52,840 bases of DNA from Patescibacteria group bacterium (GTDB lineage Bacteria; Patescibacteriota; Minisyncoccia; Minisyncoccales; RBG-13-36-15), in NCBI GenBank assembly GCA_018609195.1, contig JAHCSE010000013.1, forward strand, positions 1 to 52,840, given 5' to 3'. Of the stretch, positions 14,597-21,244 are shown piece by piece. The position numbers and the translations under genes were made by a program. Numbering within the stretch: position 1 is the first letter of the stretch; every line of letters starts with the position of its first letter. The notes under the pieces were generated by a model, which did no database searches, was not told where the DNA came from, and worked only from the letters and a program-made list of their open reading frames with translations.

Positions 14597-15586
14597 TTAA
14601 GCTCTCAATTTCTCGCTAATGAAATTATACAAGCGACTAATTCCCTGAGCTCTTTTTAAGACATAATTTTTAAAATATTTCTTTTCTTCTCTGGTAGTTG
14701 AACTAAAATATTTCACTATCCCCCACCAAAACATAACTAAGATATTAATTAAAGCTCCGCAGTATATTTTATAATTGTTTAAATCCTTTTGATATATTTT
14801 CTTCGCTTTTTTTAAAATTTCTTCGAAAGTTTCTATTTGAATGGGATTTTTCTGAAAAAGATTTCCTCCTAAAATGATTCCCAGATCATAGTGGAGACCG
14901 TCTCGAACATTAAAGCCAGCATATTCAAAATCTAAAAGATAAACCTTTCCATTCTTGCCCAATCTCAAATTTTCAAAAATGAGGTCATTGTGTGTGGAAA
15001 TTCTTTCACCCAAAGTTAACTTTTCTCTCATTATTTTTTCAATTTCCTCTAATTTTTTAATTCTCTCGGCTTTTATCAGTTTATCTATGGGATACTTTTT
15101 AGCCTTATTTTTGTATTTTAAAATTTCATCTCGAAAGACATCGTAATGATTAACAAATTGCACTCCACTGCTATGAAAGATATGAAGAGTTTTTAGCAGG
15201 GCTTTTTGAATTTTAGAATTTTTCAAATCTTTGCCATCAATATCTTTACCTTCGATATATTCCATTACCATTGTACCATCAGCTAAATTGAAAGTTTGCT
15301 TTTTTTTCGATAAAATATTTTTTTTCCTAAAGATATAAATATAATATTTCGGCAAAATCTCAGTTAGTTTTTTCGATTTGGCTAAAGCTAGAATATTTTT
15401 AGCCTCTATTTTCCTGTCAACAATACCTGTAGCCTCCCAAGGAAGCCTGACAAATCTTTTCTTGTTTTTACATTGAACTAACCAATTTCTGTTTGTTTGG
15501 CCCCCTACTCTTTTTACCTTAATATTGTCCGGACGCCAATTTCTATCTAAAGTACCAATTAACTCAATATCGTTAATAATTCGCAT
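14597..15586 (-). CDS. Choline/aminoglycoside kinase-like phosphotransferase
   Basis: 329 residues with the APH/choline-kinase fold. GGQTNRNWLVQ is the nucleotide-binding N-lobe start, MVMEYIEGKDI the hinge, ISTHNDLIFENLRL the Brenner motif (HxDxxxxN catalytic loop), and VYLLDFEYAGFN the metal-binding DxE of choline/ethanolamine kinases. It phosphorylates a hydroxyl on a small alcohol; LicA-like choline or thiamine/aminoglycoside kinases are the relatives. The DFEYAG form favours the choline/ethanolamine kinase branch. It lies 8 bases before def on the minus strand and may be cotranscribed with it. Confidence 0.85.
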   Translation of the reverse strand: MRIINDIELIGTLDRNWRPDNIKVKRVGGQTNRNWLVQCKNKKRFVRLPWEATGIVDRKIEAKNILALAKSKKLTEILPKYYIYIFRKKNILSKKKQTFNLADGTMVMEYIEGKDIDGKDLKNSKIQKALLKTLHIFHSSGVQFVNHYDVFRDEILKYKNKAKKYPIDKLIKAERIKKLEEIEKIMREKLTLGERISTHNDLIFENLRLGKNGKVYLLDFEYAGFNVRDGLHYDLGIILGGNLFQKNPIQIETFEEILKKAKKIYQKDLNNYKIYCGALINILVMFWWGIVKYFSSTTREEKKYFKNYVLKRAQGISRLYNFISEKLRA

Positions 15587-15594
15587 ACTTTCTA

Positions 15595-16074
15595 TTACTG
15601 AATTTCTTTTAGCTGTTTTCTAATCTTTAGCTTCTCAAAAAAACTGATTCGATCGATAATTAAACGTCCTTCAATATGATCGATTTCGTGCTGGAAAATT
15701 CGAGCAGGAAGGTTTTTAGCCTCAATCTGTAAAAATTTTCCATCAATATCTAAGGCTTCAATTAAAACTTCTTTAGCTCTTTTAATATCTAAACGAACTC
15801 CGGGTAGACTCAAACATCCTTCTTCTGAAATCTCAGTTTCTCTGCTCTTTTTTAAAATTTTAGGATTGATAAAAGCTTCCGGATCCTTTTCTGTCTGGAC
15901 AATAATTATCTTTTTTCCTATTCCCACTTGATTGGCAGCGAGCCCAACCCCTTCTGACTCAATCATTTTCTTTTTCATCTCTTCAATAAGTTTTAAAATT
16001 TCATCATCGATTTTTTCCACTTCTTGGCATTTTTTTCCCATAATCGAATCTGGATACTTTTTAATTTCAAGCAT
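15595..16074 (-). CDS. def: Peptide deformylase
   Basis: 159 residues. All three metallohydrolase motifs are intact: GVGLAANQVG (motif 1), EEGCLSLPGV (motif 2 with the metal Cys) and QHEIDHIEGRL (motif 3, HExxH). Removes the N-formyl group from nascent proteins. The start is ATG at 16072-16074 (MLEIKKYPDSIM); the longer open frame to 16266 runs backwards through tRNA-Trp and cannot be coding. No clear Shine-Dalgarno is seen, and the 3' end of tRNA-Trp is only 14 bases upstream, so def is probably expressed by processing of the tRNA transcript. Confidence 0.95.
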   Translation of the reverse strand: MLEIKKYPDSIMGKKCQEVEKIDDEILKLIEEMKKKMIESEGVGLAANQVGIGKKIIIVQTEKDPEAFINPKILKKSRETEISEEGCLSLPGVRLDIKRAKEVLIEALDIDGKFLQIEAKNLPARIFQHEIDHIEGRLIIDRISFFEKLKIRKQLKEIQ

Positions 16075-16088
16075 AAAAATAAAATAAG

Positions 16089-16161
16089 CAGGCCCGCCAG
16101 GACTCGAACCTGGAACCTTCGGTTTTGGAGACCGATGCTCTTCCAGTTGAGCTACGGGCCT
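16089..16161 (-). tRNA. trnW: tRNA-Trp (CCA)
   Basis: Cloverleaf with acceptor AGGCCCG/CGGGCCT, anticodon loop TCTCCAAAA giving CCA, TTCGAGTCC T-loop and discriminator G. CCA is not encoded. The 5' end lies 1 base after the displaced rpmG stop codon. Confidence 0.97.
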
Positions 16162-16162
16162 A

Positions 16163-16210
16163 TTATTTTTTAGTCTCTTTATGTAGGGTATAGCGCCTGC
16201 ACCCCTTACA
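16163..16210 (-). pseudogene. Displaced, diverged copy of the rpmG 3' end
   Basis: Sixteen codons including TAA encode CKGCRRYTLHKETKK, against [15 protein letters not shown] in intact rpmG. The reading frame is intact but there is no start. It lies between the palindromic element and tRNA-Trp, so it marks the original rpmG-tRNA-Trp junction. Confidence 0.88.
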
Positions 16211-16352
16211 TCGCTCGCTTCTCGCTCGCTCTTTAGACACCCACGGTTTCTAACGTTCGAGCACATAAAGCGTTATGTGCTCGAGCCTGTTTTCCTACAC
16301 GGGGAGATGCCCACTGTTCACACACAGCCCAATCTCCCCGACCTCCTCTGTG
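16211..16352. mobile_element. Palindromic element between rpmG and its displaced 3' end
   Basis: In rpmG orientation it holds CCCCGTGTAGGAAAACAG, then a 30-base hairpin (CTCGAGCACATAA..TTATGTGCTCGAA), then CGTTAGAAACCG and TGGGTGTCT. A second pair of arms GGGGAGAT/ATCTCCCC lies on the rpmG side. The core blocks match the elements after mltG and gyrB. No coding capacity. Confidence 0.85.
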
Positions 16353-16366
16353 GTAAATGGTGTCGC

Positions 16367-16525
16367 TTATTTCTTTCCTTCCTTATGGATTGTATGTTTG
16401 CGACACCATTTACAAAACTTCTTTAATTCCAATTTTTTCTCAGTGATTCCTTTTGATTTATGAGTGTAATAATTAATTCTTTTGCATTCTTGACACTGAA
16501 GTTTAACAAATGGTTTTTTTGGCAT
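16367..16525 (-). CDS. rpmG: Ribosomal protein L33
   Basis: 52 residues: [20 protein letters not shown]..., ending [15 protein letters not shown]. Two CxxC pairs (CQEC, CKWC) form the zinc-binding site of the C+ form of L33. It is a large-subunit protein near the E site. It sits among tRNA-Thr, tRNA-Tyr and tRNA-Trp, the remnant of the classical tRNA-tuf-rpmG-secE neighbourhood. A 14-bp inverted copy (16353-16366, GTAAATGGTGTCGC) of its own codons (16400-16413) abuts the stop, so the mRNA 3' end forms a strong hairpin with a 33-base loop. Confidence 0.95.
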   Translation of the reverse strand: MPKKPFVKLQCQECKRINYYTHKSKGITEKKLELKKFCKWCRKHTIHKEGKK

Positions 16526-16535
16526 GTTAGTATTG

Positions 16536-16607
16536 AGCCGGGGATGGGAATTGAACCCATGCTCTCTTTCTTACCAAGAAAGTGTTTTACCACTAAACTA
16601 CCCCGGC
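16536..16607 (-). tRNA. trnT: tRNA-Thr (GGU)
   Basis: Acceptor GCCGGGG/CCCCGGC, anticodon stem CTTTC/GAAAG with loop TTGGTAA giving GGU, T-loop GGTTCAATTCC. Discriminator U; CCA not encoded. Confidence 0.96.
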
Positions 16608-16617
16608 AAAGTTCAAG

Positions 16618-16702
16618 TGGGTGCGGTCGGAGTCGAACCGACGGGGCCCTTACGGACGACTGTTTTACAGACAGATCCCACCCCCTATGGGACTACGCAC
16701 CC
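16618..16702 (-). tRNA. trnY: tRNA-Tyr (GUA)
   Basis: Acceptor GGGTGCG/CGCACCC, anticodon loop CTGTAAA giving GUA, and the long variable arm (CGTCCGTAAGGGCCCCG region) expected for bacterial tRNA-Tyr. Discriminator A; CCA not encoded. Confidence 0.96.
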
Positions 16703-16740
16703 AATTTTCATATTTTATCATAAATTAACTATTTTTTCCA

Positions 16741-16793
16741 CCTCCGCCAAAAGGCTACGGCGGACTAGCCATAGCTTTAGCGACGACTGGCAA
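16741..16793. repeat. CCGCC-type palindromic repeat at the trmD 3' end
   Basis: TCCGCCAAAAGGCTACGGCGGA followed by GCCATAGCTTTAGCGACGACTGGC, a dispersed repeat type found again at 19607-19636, 19946-19975 and 49313-49339. It supplies the last codons and the stop of trmD (IASRR-stop). Confidence 0.7.
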
Positions 16794-17460
16794 TAATTTT
16801 TGAGTGTTTTTTTCGCCACTCTTTAATTTTTTTATGATCACCCGATAACAACACTTTAGGAACTTCCCATTTTAATCTTTTTTGAGGCTCGAAAATTTCT
16901 GGACGAGTGTACTGAGGATACTCAACAAATCCTTTCTCTTTGGAAATTCTTTCCTTTAATAATTCTGGCTTACCTAAAACTCCAGGAATCAATCTGGCTA
17001 TCGTTTCAATAACAATCATAGCTGGTAATTCCCCGCCCATTAAAACATAGTCCCCAATTGAAATTTGCTCATTAGCAATATACTTTGCTACTCTTTCATC
17101 TATTCCCTCATATCTCCCGCAAATTAAAATTAGTTGATTCAATTTCGAAAACCGATATGCCATTTTCTGATTAAATTTTCTTCCCCGGGGAGTAAATAAA
17201 ATTACTTTAGACTTCAGTCTTCTCACTTCAGATTTCTTTAAAGCAGTTACTGCCTTGAATATCGGCTCTACTTTCATTACCATTCCAATTCCACCCCCAT
17301 AAGGCCTATCATCAACTGTTTTGTGCGGGTCTTTCGTCCAATCTCTCAAGTTATGAATATTAATTTTAATTAAACTCTTCTTCAGGGCCCTCTCAATAAT
17401 TGATTCTTTTAGATAGGAATCGAAAATCTCAGGGAAAATAGTGATAATGTCAAATACCAT
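16777..17460 (-). CDS. trmD: tRNA (guanine-N1)-methyltransferase TrmD
   Basis: 227 residues, a trefoil-knot SPOUT enzyme that methylates G37 next to the anticodon to prevent +1 frameshifting. Conserved [15 protein letters not shown] start, [31 protein letters not shown] and [16 protein letters not shown] are all intact. I start at ATG 17458-17460; the frame is open to a TTG three codons earlier. The stop codon falls inside a dispersed repeat. khpA lies just upstream on the same strand, as in the common rpsP-khpA-rimM-trmD order, but rimM and rplS are absent. Confidence 0.95.
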   Translation of the reverse strand: MVFDIITIFPEIFDSYLKESIIERALKKSLIKINIHNLRDWTKDPHKTVDDRPYGGGIGMVMKVEPIFKAVTALKKSEVRRLKSKVILFTPRGRKFNQKMAYRFSKLNQLILICGRYEGIDERVAKYIANEQISIGDYVLMGGELPAMIVIETIARLIPGVLGKPELLKERISKEKGFVEYPQYTRPEIFEPQKRLKWEVPKVLLSGDHKKIKEWRKKHSKIIASRR

Positions 17461-17540
17461 AGAATACAAATAAATGAAAACCGTACTACCAATAATGATA
17501 GCACGGCTCTCGCTTTTCTGTAAAACTCTAGAGTTGAATT

Positions 17541-17861
17541 TTACAATTTCAATTCTTCCAGTTCTTCTCCTCCAGTAGAAGCTGTTTTTCTTTCTCGAGT
17601 GACTCTTTCCCCGGCAGGTTCTTCAATCTTTAAGTTAACTCTGGCATGACTTTTCAGACCAACGATCCTGACTAAAGACCTAATGGCTTTCGCAGTAGAA
17701 CCTGCTCTGCCAATGATCTGACCCATGTCTTCAGCGTTTACTTTCAAAGAAAGCAAAACACCCATCTCATCAACCTTTCTATCAACTTTAACATCTTCTG
17801 GATTATCAACCAGGGCTTTTATCAAAAACTCGAGGAATTCCTGATCAGCAGTTTTTGCCAT
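17541..17861 (-). CDS. khpA: KH-domain RNA-binding protein KhpA
   Basis: 106 residues, slightly longer than the usual 75-80 because of a charged C-terminal tail. The KH core is clear: [18 protein letters not shown], then [19 protein letters not shown] with the GRAG form of the GxxG loop. KhpA/KhpB complexes bind many mRNAs and sRNAs in Gram-positive bacteria. It has its own promoter (17978-18005) and is followed by trmD after 80 bases. Confidence 0.92.
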   Translation of the reverse strand: MAKTADQEFLEFLIKALVDNPEDVKVDRKVDEMGVLLSLKVNAEDMGQIIGRAGSTAKAIRSLVRIVGLKSHARVNLKIEEPAGERVTRERKTASTGGEELEELKL

Positions 17862-17977
17862 AATTCTTTCTTGATTTACTGACTATTAATCATTTCTAGT
17901 AGCCCGACCTTTTCAGCCTTTCTCTCTTTCGGTGAAACAGAGAATCGGCTATTCTGAAAAAAAGCTACTATTGTCAT

Positions 17978-18005
17978 ATTTTATTCCTTTTTAAAATTCT
18001 GTCAA
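17978..18005 (-). promoter_or_regulatory. Promoter of khpA-trmD
   Basis: TTGACA (18000-18005), 16-base spacer, TAAAAT (17978-17983) on the minus strand. Confidence 0.72.
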
Positions 18006-18039
18006 GACCAGAAGTGCTCCCGCAGCAGACGAGGAGAGA

Positions 18040-18236
18040 GATTCTCACCCCGAGATCGCAAAGCGATTTTTCGGGGTCACCCACTACGAGAGCGCTTCTA
18101 GCCTCCCCTCAGAGCCCACCAAAATTGATGGGTTGTGAGGGGAGGCGAATCCGAAGGATTCGCCTTATTCTTTTAAACCTATCTCTCAGCCAAAGGCTGA
18201 GTGCCCAGGATTTTGGGTTATTGGTGGCTGGTTGAG
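18040..18236. terminator. Cluster of hairpins downstream of the small-gene module
   Basis: CCCCGAG..TTCGGGG enclosing ATCGCAAAGCGAT (18050-18077); CCTCCCCTCA..TGAGGGGAGG with an inner CCCACCAAAATTGATGGG (about 18113-18145); GGCGAATCCGAAGGATTCGCC followed by T-rich sequence on the plus strand (about 18145-18175); and CTCAGCCAAAGGCTGAG (about 18184-18200). They separate the module from khpA, and the interval holds no gene that I can see. Confidence 0.65.
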
Positions 18237-18238
18237 GC

Positions 18239-18493
18239 CTATTCTAGATGCTGAACCGTGAAATAAGCCTTGCCGCCGGGAAGAACGATCTTGTCCCCAG
18301 GGATAGCAACCATGGCCGTCCCCGGAGGAAGAGGGATTCCATTCACGGTAATCCCATCAGCCAGGGCTGCCATGATCGTCCCGTCTTCGGGATCAGGCAC
18401 AAAGCGGAGAATCCTCCGCCGTCGGAGACCAAAAAGAGTTCCCTCTTCAATCCCCACCTCTCCTCCGCCTAAGGCGTGGATAGCGTATTTCAT
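18239..18493 (-). CDS. Small soluble protein, possible FHA-like beta fold
   Basis: 84 residues, start ATG after GAAAGGAGGCAGAAG, an excellent ribosome site. I do not recognise a named family. The second half, ADGITVNGIPLPPGTAM then IPGDKIVLPGGKAYFTVQ, has the spacing of the C-terminal strands of FHA domains (VNG..L..G...GD.I.L....F.V), but the N-terminal phosphothreonine-binding part is missing, so this is only a resemblance. The GC-rich composition differs from the flanking ribosomal genes. It is the last gene of a three-gene module of tiny ORFs, preceded by a hairpin shared with the first gene. Confidence 0.7.
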   Translation of the reverse strand: MKYAIHALGGGEVGIEEGTLFGLRRRRILRFVPDPEDGTIMAALADGITVNGIPLPPGTAMVAIPGDKIVLPGGKAYFTVQHLE

Positions 18494-18524
18494 CTTCTGC
18501 CTCCTTTCCTTTCTGCTACTCCCG

Positions 18525-18560
18525 CCGAAGCTTCTCTCGAATATTCAAGAGAAATTTCGG
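18525..18560 (-). repeat. Leader hairpin, copy a
   Basis: CCGAAGCTTCTCTCGAA/TTCAAGAGAAATTTCGG stem-loop 32 bases before the gene at 18493. It is closely related in sequence to 19291-19329; both are flanked by CTCCCG and by GACTA.TCATTT. Confidence 0.8.
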
Positions 18561-18588
18561 TGAGACTAATCATTTAAAACTGGGTTAG

Positions 18589-18670
18589 GGAGGAAGGCCA
18601 GATCTAGGCTTCCATTACGGACGATATGCTCGCCCATTACGGAAGCTTCGAATCATGAAGCCTTCCTCCC
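18589..18670 (-). ncRNA. Structured trailer element, copy 2
   Basis: Closing stem GGAGGAAGGC/GCCTTCCTCC, an inner hairpin around GCTTCATGATTCGAAGC, AGATCT, and a variable middle containing CCGTAATGG repeats. It starts 31 bases after the stop of the gene at 18701-18916. Copies 1 and 3 are at 19001-19085 and 36405-36479. Could be a multi-branched RNA, processed sRNA or mRNA-stabilising 3' structure; no Rfam family recognised. Confidence 0.7.
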
Positions 18671-18700
18671 CTCTGTAAGAAAGATAGGTTACCGTCCGTC

Positions 18701-18916
18701 TTACAGATTTAGAAGAACCACTTTCGCGGCAAGGAATGCCGCGAAACCGGCTGCTATGATCCAACCGGCAAGAGCCGGAGGATATTTGATCGCTTCTCTC
18801 CATCCCCCGAAGGGTTCAGAGACCGCGACCATTACTGCCACGGCAACAATCGCTGCTGCCGCTGCTGCCGCTGTGACCAGAATCGTTTCCGCGATCCCGG
18901 AAAAGACCTCGAACAT
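18701..18916 (-). CDS. Small two-span membrane protein
   Basis: 71 residues, start ATG after AACAGGAGGTGAATAGTT. Two hydrophobic segments, about 10-33 (ILVTAAAAAAAIVAVAVMV) and 47-69 (ALAGWIIAAGFAAFLAAKV), separated by a short charged loop SEPFGGWREAIKYPP. No family recognised. Middle gene of the three-gene small-ORF module; followed by trailer element copy 2. GC-rich composition relative to flanks. The small alanine-rich hairpin membrane topology would fit a holin-like or accessory subunit role, but this is speculation. Confidence 0.75.
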   Translation of the reverse strand: MFEVFSGIAETILVTAAAAAAAIVAVAVMVAVSEPFGGWREAIKYPPALAGWIIAAGFAAFLAAKVVLLNL

Positions 18917-19000
18917 AACTATTCACCTCCTGTTCATCGGTCTAAAGCAACATTCAACCTGCTTAAATCCTGTTTTTGACTGATGAAATGAGTTGTGTTA

Positions 19001-19085
19001 GGAAGGAAGGCCGTAGATCTAGGCTTTCATCGAGTCTGACACGGTCAGACTACGCGGAGGCTTCGAATCATGAAGCCTTCCTCCC
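19001..19085 (-). ncRNA. Structured trailer element, copy 1
   Basis: Stem GGAAGGAAGGC/GCCTTCCTCC, inner GCTTCATGATTCGAAGC, AGATCT, and a variable hairpin GTCTGACACGGTCAGAC where copy 2 has a different sequence. It starts 26 bases after the stop of the gene at 19111-19263. Confidence 0.72.
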
Positions 19086-19110
19086 TTTGGGTAGAACTTT
19101 TGCATCCTAC

Positions 19111-19263
19111 CTAGAATTGTTCGGCGATGAATCCGGCGACGTACAAGGAAGCGATGAACAATACAAGAACTATCACCGCTTTCCACCAGTTCTCTCGAAC
19201 GGCTTGCCGCGTCTCGGTAACGAATCGATCCGCAGCAATCATTATTCGATCGAAAAAGTTCAT
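19111..19263 (-). CDS. Small single-span membrane protein
   Basis: 50 residues: MNFFDRIMIAADRFVTET, then QAVRENWWKAVI and a hydrophobic span to AGFIAEQF. The start follows GATAGGAGGATCCAG, an excellent ribosome site. An amphipathic, charged N-terminal half precedes one membrane span (about 27-46). No family recognised. It is the first gene of the small-ORF module, preceded by a strong leader hairpin and two promoters, and followed by trailer element copy 1. Too short for most gene callers. Confidence 0.72.
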   Translation of the reverse strand: MNFFDRIMIAADRFVTETRQAVRENWWKAVIVLVLFIASLYVAGFIAEQF

Positions 19264-19290
19264 CTGGATCCTCCTATCTAGTTACTCCCG

Positions 19291-19329
19291 CCGAAGCTTC
19301 CCTCGAGAATTTCTCGAGAGAAATTTCGG
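19291..19329 (-). repeat. Leader hairpin, copy b
   Basis: CCGAAGCTTCCCTCGAGAA/TTCTCGAGAGAAATTTCGG stem-loop 27 bases upstream of the 50-aa gene, the counterpart of 18525-18560. Confidence 0.8.
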
Positions 19330-19771
19330 AGGGACTATCATTTCAATCATTGCAACCCCTATTTAATTTTCAAGGTGCTTTTTTACCCCGTATCAATTTT
19401 GCTGTTGAAACTTCTCGCGACGCCCGGGGCCGAATAGGCCTTTCCGAAGGAGAGGGTATCGCCTTGACCCTTCTCACAAAATTTGGTATGGGGCCTATTC
19501 TCCTATGAAAAATGGGCCCTCAGAGAGAGAGCCCATTTTTCAATAGATCTAGTCACTATCGATAATGACTATTTTACCCCGAAAATGATTTTTCGGGAAC
19601 TCTCTCCTTTTACCCGCCGAAGCTTTATGCGAAGGCGGGTCTGTGTTTTTTCGTTATTTATGTAAAGATCTTACCTTATTCCTTTACACCTGCATTATTG
19701 CCGCTGGCGCGGCATAATTGTTCGTTCGGTCGAAATGCAAGAGTAAACTCTTTCATTCTCCCTCACTTTCA
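19330..19771 (-). other. About 440-base leader with several hairpins, no ORF
   Basis: Reading leftwards from the promoters it contains CCCGCCTTCGCATAAAGCTTCGGCGGG (about 19607-19636), CCCGAAAAATCATTTTCGGG (about 19575-19595), AAAAATGGGC..GGGCCCATTTTT (about 19507-19542, terminator-like on either strand), a GAATAGGCC/GGCCTATTC closing helix (19432-19440 with 19492-19500) around GGGTCAAGGCGATACCC, and CACCTTGAAAATTAAATAGG (about 19358-19377), similar to the AACTGAATA leader motif. No convincing coding frame. It could be a long riboregulatory leader or an independent sRNA. Confidence 0.55.
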
Positions 19772-19799
19772 ATTATAGCATACCCTTAAAATTTGTCAA
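19772..19799 (-). promoter_or_regulatory. Promoter P2 of the small-ORF module
   Basis: TTGACA (19794-19799), 16-base spacer, TATAAT (19772-19777): a consensus sigma70 promoter reading leftwards. Confidence 0.8.
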
Positions 19800-19847
19800 G
19801 AGCTACTACCCTATTTCTGCAAATTCCTTAATCTCCTTACTGCCCTA

Positions 19848-19876
19848 ATTATACACCTATATAAAAAATTTGTCAA
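19848..19876 (-). promoter_or_regulatory. Promoter P1 of the small-ORF module
   Basis: TTGACA (19871-19876), 17-base spacer, TATAAT (19848-19853). The -35 box lies in a 26-bp perfect palindrome (19867-19892). Confidence 0.8.
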
Positions 19877-19892
19877 GAGCTCTTGACAAATT
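19867..19892 (-). terminator. Palindrome acting as rpsP terminator and overlapping promoter P1
   Basis: AATTTGTCAAGAG/CTCTTGACAAATT is a perfect 26-bp palindrome followed on the minus strand by TTTTAT. It lies 28 bases after the rpsP stop, fitting an intrinsic terminator. Its 3' half contains the TTGACA used by P1. Confidence 0.7.
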
Positions 19893-19920
19893 CTTCGTAA
19901 ATTTCGACTTTTTAGCTATA

Positions 19921-20499
19921 TTAAGAGGTTTTAGCCCCTGGTTCCTCCTTGCCTTTCGTAGCCTTGGCGGAGGAAGGCTCTGATTTCTTTTCCTCTATTT
20001 TCGGCTTCTCCTCAGACTTCTCTTCTGTTTTCTTTTCTTTAGCTTCTTTTGGCTTTTCTTCCTTTTTCTCTTCTCTCTTTGTAACTTCCTTGTCGGTTGA
20101 AGTTTTAGCTGCAGTTTTAACGGAGGGAGGTTCTTCCTTTGGTTTTTCTCCTTTTACGGGTTTCTCTTCCTTTGGTTTTTCCTCTTTTGGAGCTTCTTTA
20201 GGTAGTTCCTCTGGCTTCGGCTCTTTTTCTTTCTTTGTTTTATGTAAGGGGATTTTCGCACCTTCAATAATTTTTTCTTTAATTAATAAATTATGGACAG
20301 TATCTGAAGGTTCAGCACCAACCGATAACCAATATTTAATTCGCTCAGCCTTTAAAATTTTTTCTTTTGTTAAAGGATTGTAAAAACCCACCTGTTCTAC
20401 AAAACGGCCACCTCGTGGTGGATTTCTTTTATCAGTCACAACTATCTTGAAAGAAGGCTGATTTTTTTTCCCTACTCTTAAGAATCTTATAACTAACAT
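19921..20499 (-). CDS. rpsP: Ribosomal protein S16 with long charged tail
   Basis: 192 residues. The first 85 are a complete S16: MLVIRFLRVGKKNQPSFKIV, NPPRGGRFVEQVGFYNPLT, and AERIKYWLSVGAEPSDTVH. About 105 further residues are a low-complexity Lys/Glu/Pro tail, likely disordered, ending in SSAKATKGKE, which is encoded by a dispersed palindrome (19946-19975). S16 is an early 30S assembly protein. rnc ends one base upstream, so the two are cotranscribed. The expected next gene, khpA, is displaced 2 kb by the small-ORF module. Confidence 0.94.
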   Translation of the reverse strand: MLVIRFLRVGKKNQPSFKIVVTDKRNPPRGGRFVEQVGFYNPLTKEKILKAERIKYWLSVGAEPSDTVHNLLIKEKIIEGAKIPLHKTKKEKEPKPEELPKEAPKEEKPKEEKPVKGEKPKEEPPSVKTAAKTSTDKEVTKREEKKEEKPKEAKEKKTEEKSEEKPKIEEKKSEPSSAKATKGKEEPGAKTS

Positions 20500-20500
20500 A

Positions 20501-21190
20501 TTACCATCTTTTTGTTTCTATAGCTTTTTTTGCTGCCGCTTCTTCAGCTTCCTGTTTTGAAGAACCCTCCCCTTTCGCTACCAATTCTTTTTCCAAAAAA
20601 ACGCCTATGGTAAAGTTTTTTGCATGATCTGGTCCCCATTCTTTCAAAACTTCATAGGTTGGGGTAATTCCCACTCTTTCTTGAGCTTCTTCTTGAAAAT
20701 GAGATTTGGCATCTTTGAAGAGGCCTTTTTCAATAATTTCAGGTAATTCTTTAATTAAATATTTCTTAATAAATTCTTTACATTTTGAATAACCCTGATC
20801 AAGGTAGAGAGCGCCGATTAAGGTTTCAAAGGTATCAGCTAAAATATATTGGCGCGCTTTCCCAGTTTCTTTGGCCTCCCCTCGAGAAAGCAAAAGGAAG
20901 GGATTGAAACCTAATCTTTTTGCAATCTTAGATAACATCTTGGCATTAACTAAAGCTGCCCGCCAATTGGTGAGGTCCCCCTCTGGTTTTTGAGGATACT
21001 TTTGATATAGATATTCCGTAATCACCAATTCCAAAACTGCATCTCCTAAAAATTCTAATCTTTCATTATGCCCTAGAGGAAAATCTGGATTTTCATTTAA
21101 ATAAGAGCGATGGCAAAAAGCCTGAATTAAGAAATCTCTGTTTTTAAATTTAAGATTTAATTTTGCTTCAAATTTAGAAAAGTCTTTCAT
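20501..21190 (-). CDS. rnc: Ribonuclease III
   Basis: 229 residues. The RNase III signature NERLEFLGDAVLELVI is intact, with acidic catalytic residues, and the second acidic cluster occurs at DTFETLIGALYLDQG. A double-stranded RNA-binding domain fills the C-terminus (HFQEEAQERVGITPTYEVL ... GEGSSKQEAEEAAAKKAI). Processes rRNA precursors and structured mRNAs. In an operon with nusB upstream and rpsP downstream. Confidence 0.96.
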   Translation of the reverse strand: MKDFSKFEAKLNLKFKNRDFLIQAFCHRSYLNENPDFPLGHNERLEFLGDAVLELVITEYLYQKYPQKPEGDLTNWRAALVNAKMLSKIAKRLGFNPFLLLSRGEAKETGKARQYILADTFETLIGALYLDQGYSKCKEFIKKYLIKELPEIIEKGLFKDAKSHFQEEAQERVGITPTYEVLKEWGPDHAKNFTIGVFLEKELVAKGEGSSKQEAEEAAAKKAIETKRW

Positions 21191-21244
21191 TATTTCTCTA
21201 TCTCTTTAATTTCGGAATTTATATATATTCTTCCTTGCCGAAAA

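Noticed and set aside
16075-16266. N-terminal extension of def to 16266
   Set aside because: The extension runs through tRNA-Trp and the displaced rpmG end.
18615-18660. Short frames MIRSFRNGRAYRP and MIRSLRVV after GGAGGAAGGCTTC in trailer copies 2 and 1
   Set aside because: Copy 3 has no ATG at this place, so conservation is better explained by RNA structure; kept as a note only.
19432-19500. Signal-recognition-particle or known riboswitch fold in the module leader
   Set aside because: The helix is present but the conserved SRP loop or any riboswitch consensus I know is not.
19483-19665. 60-residue plus-strand frame in the module leader
   Set aside because: No ribosome site and it spans hairpins of the leader.
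19949-20383. 144-residue frame opposite the S16 tail
   Set aside because: Low-complexity Ser/Phe shadow of the Lys/Glu-rich tail.
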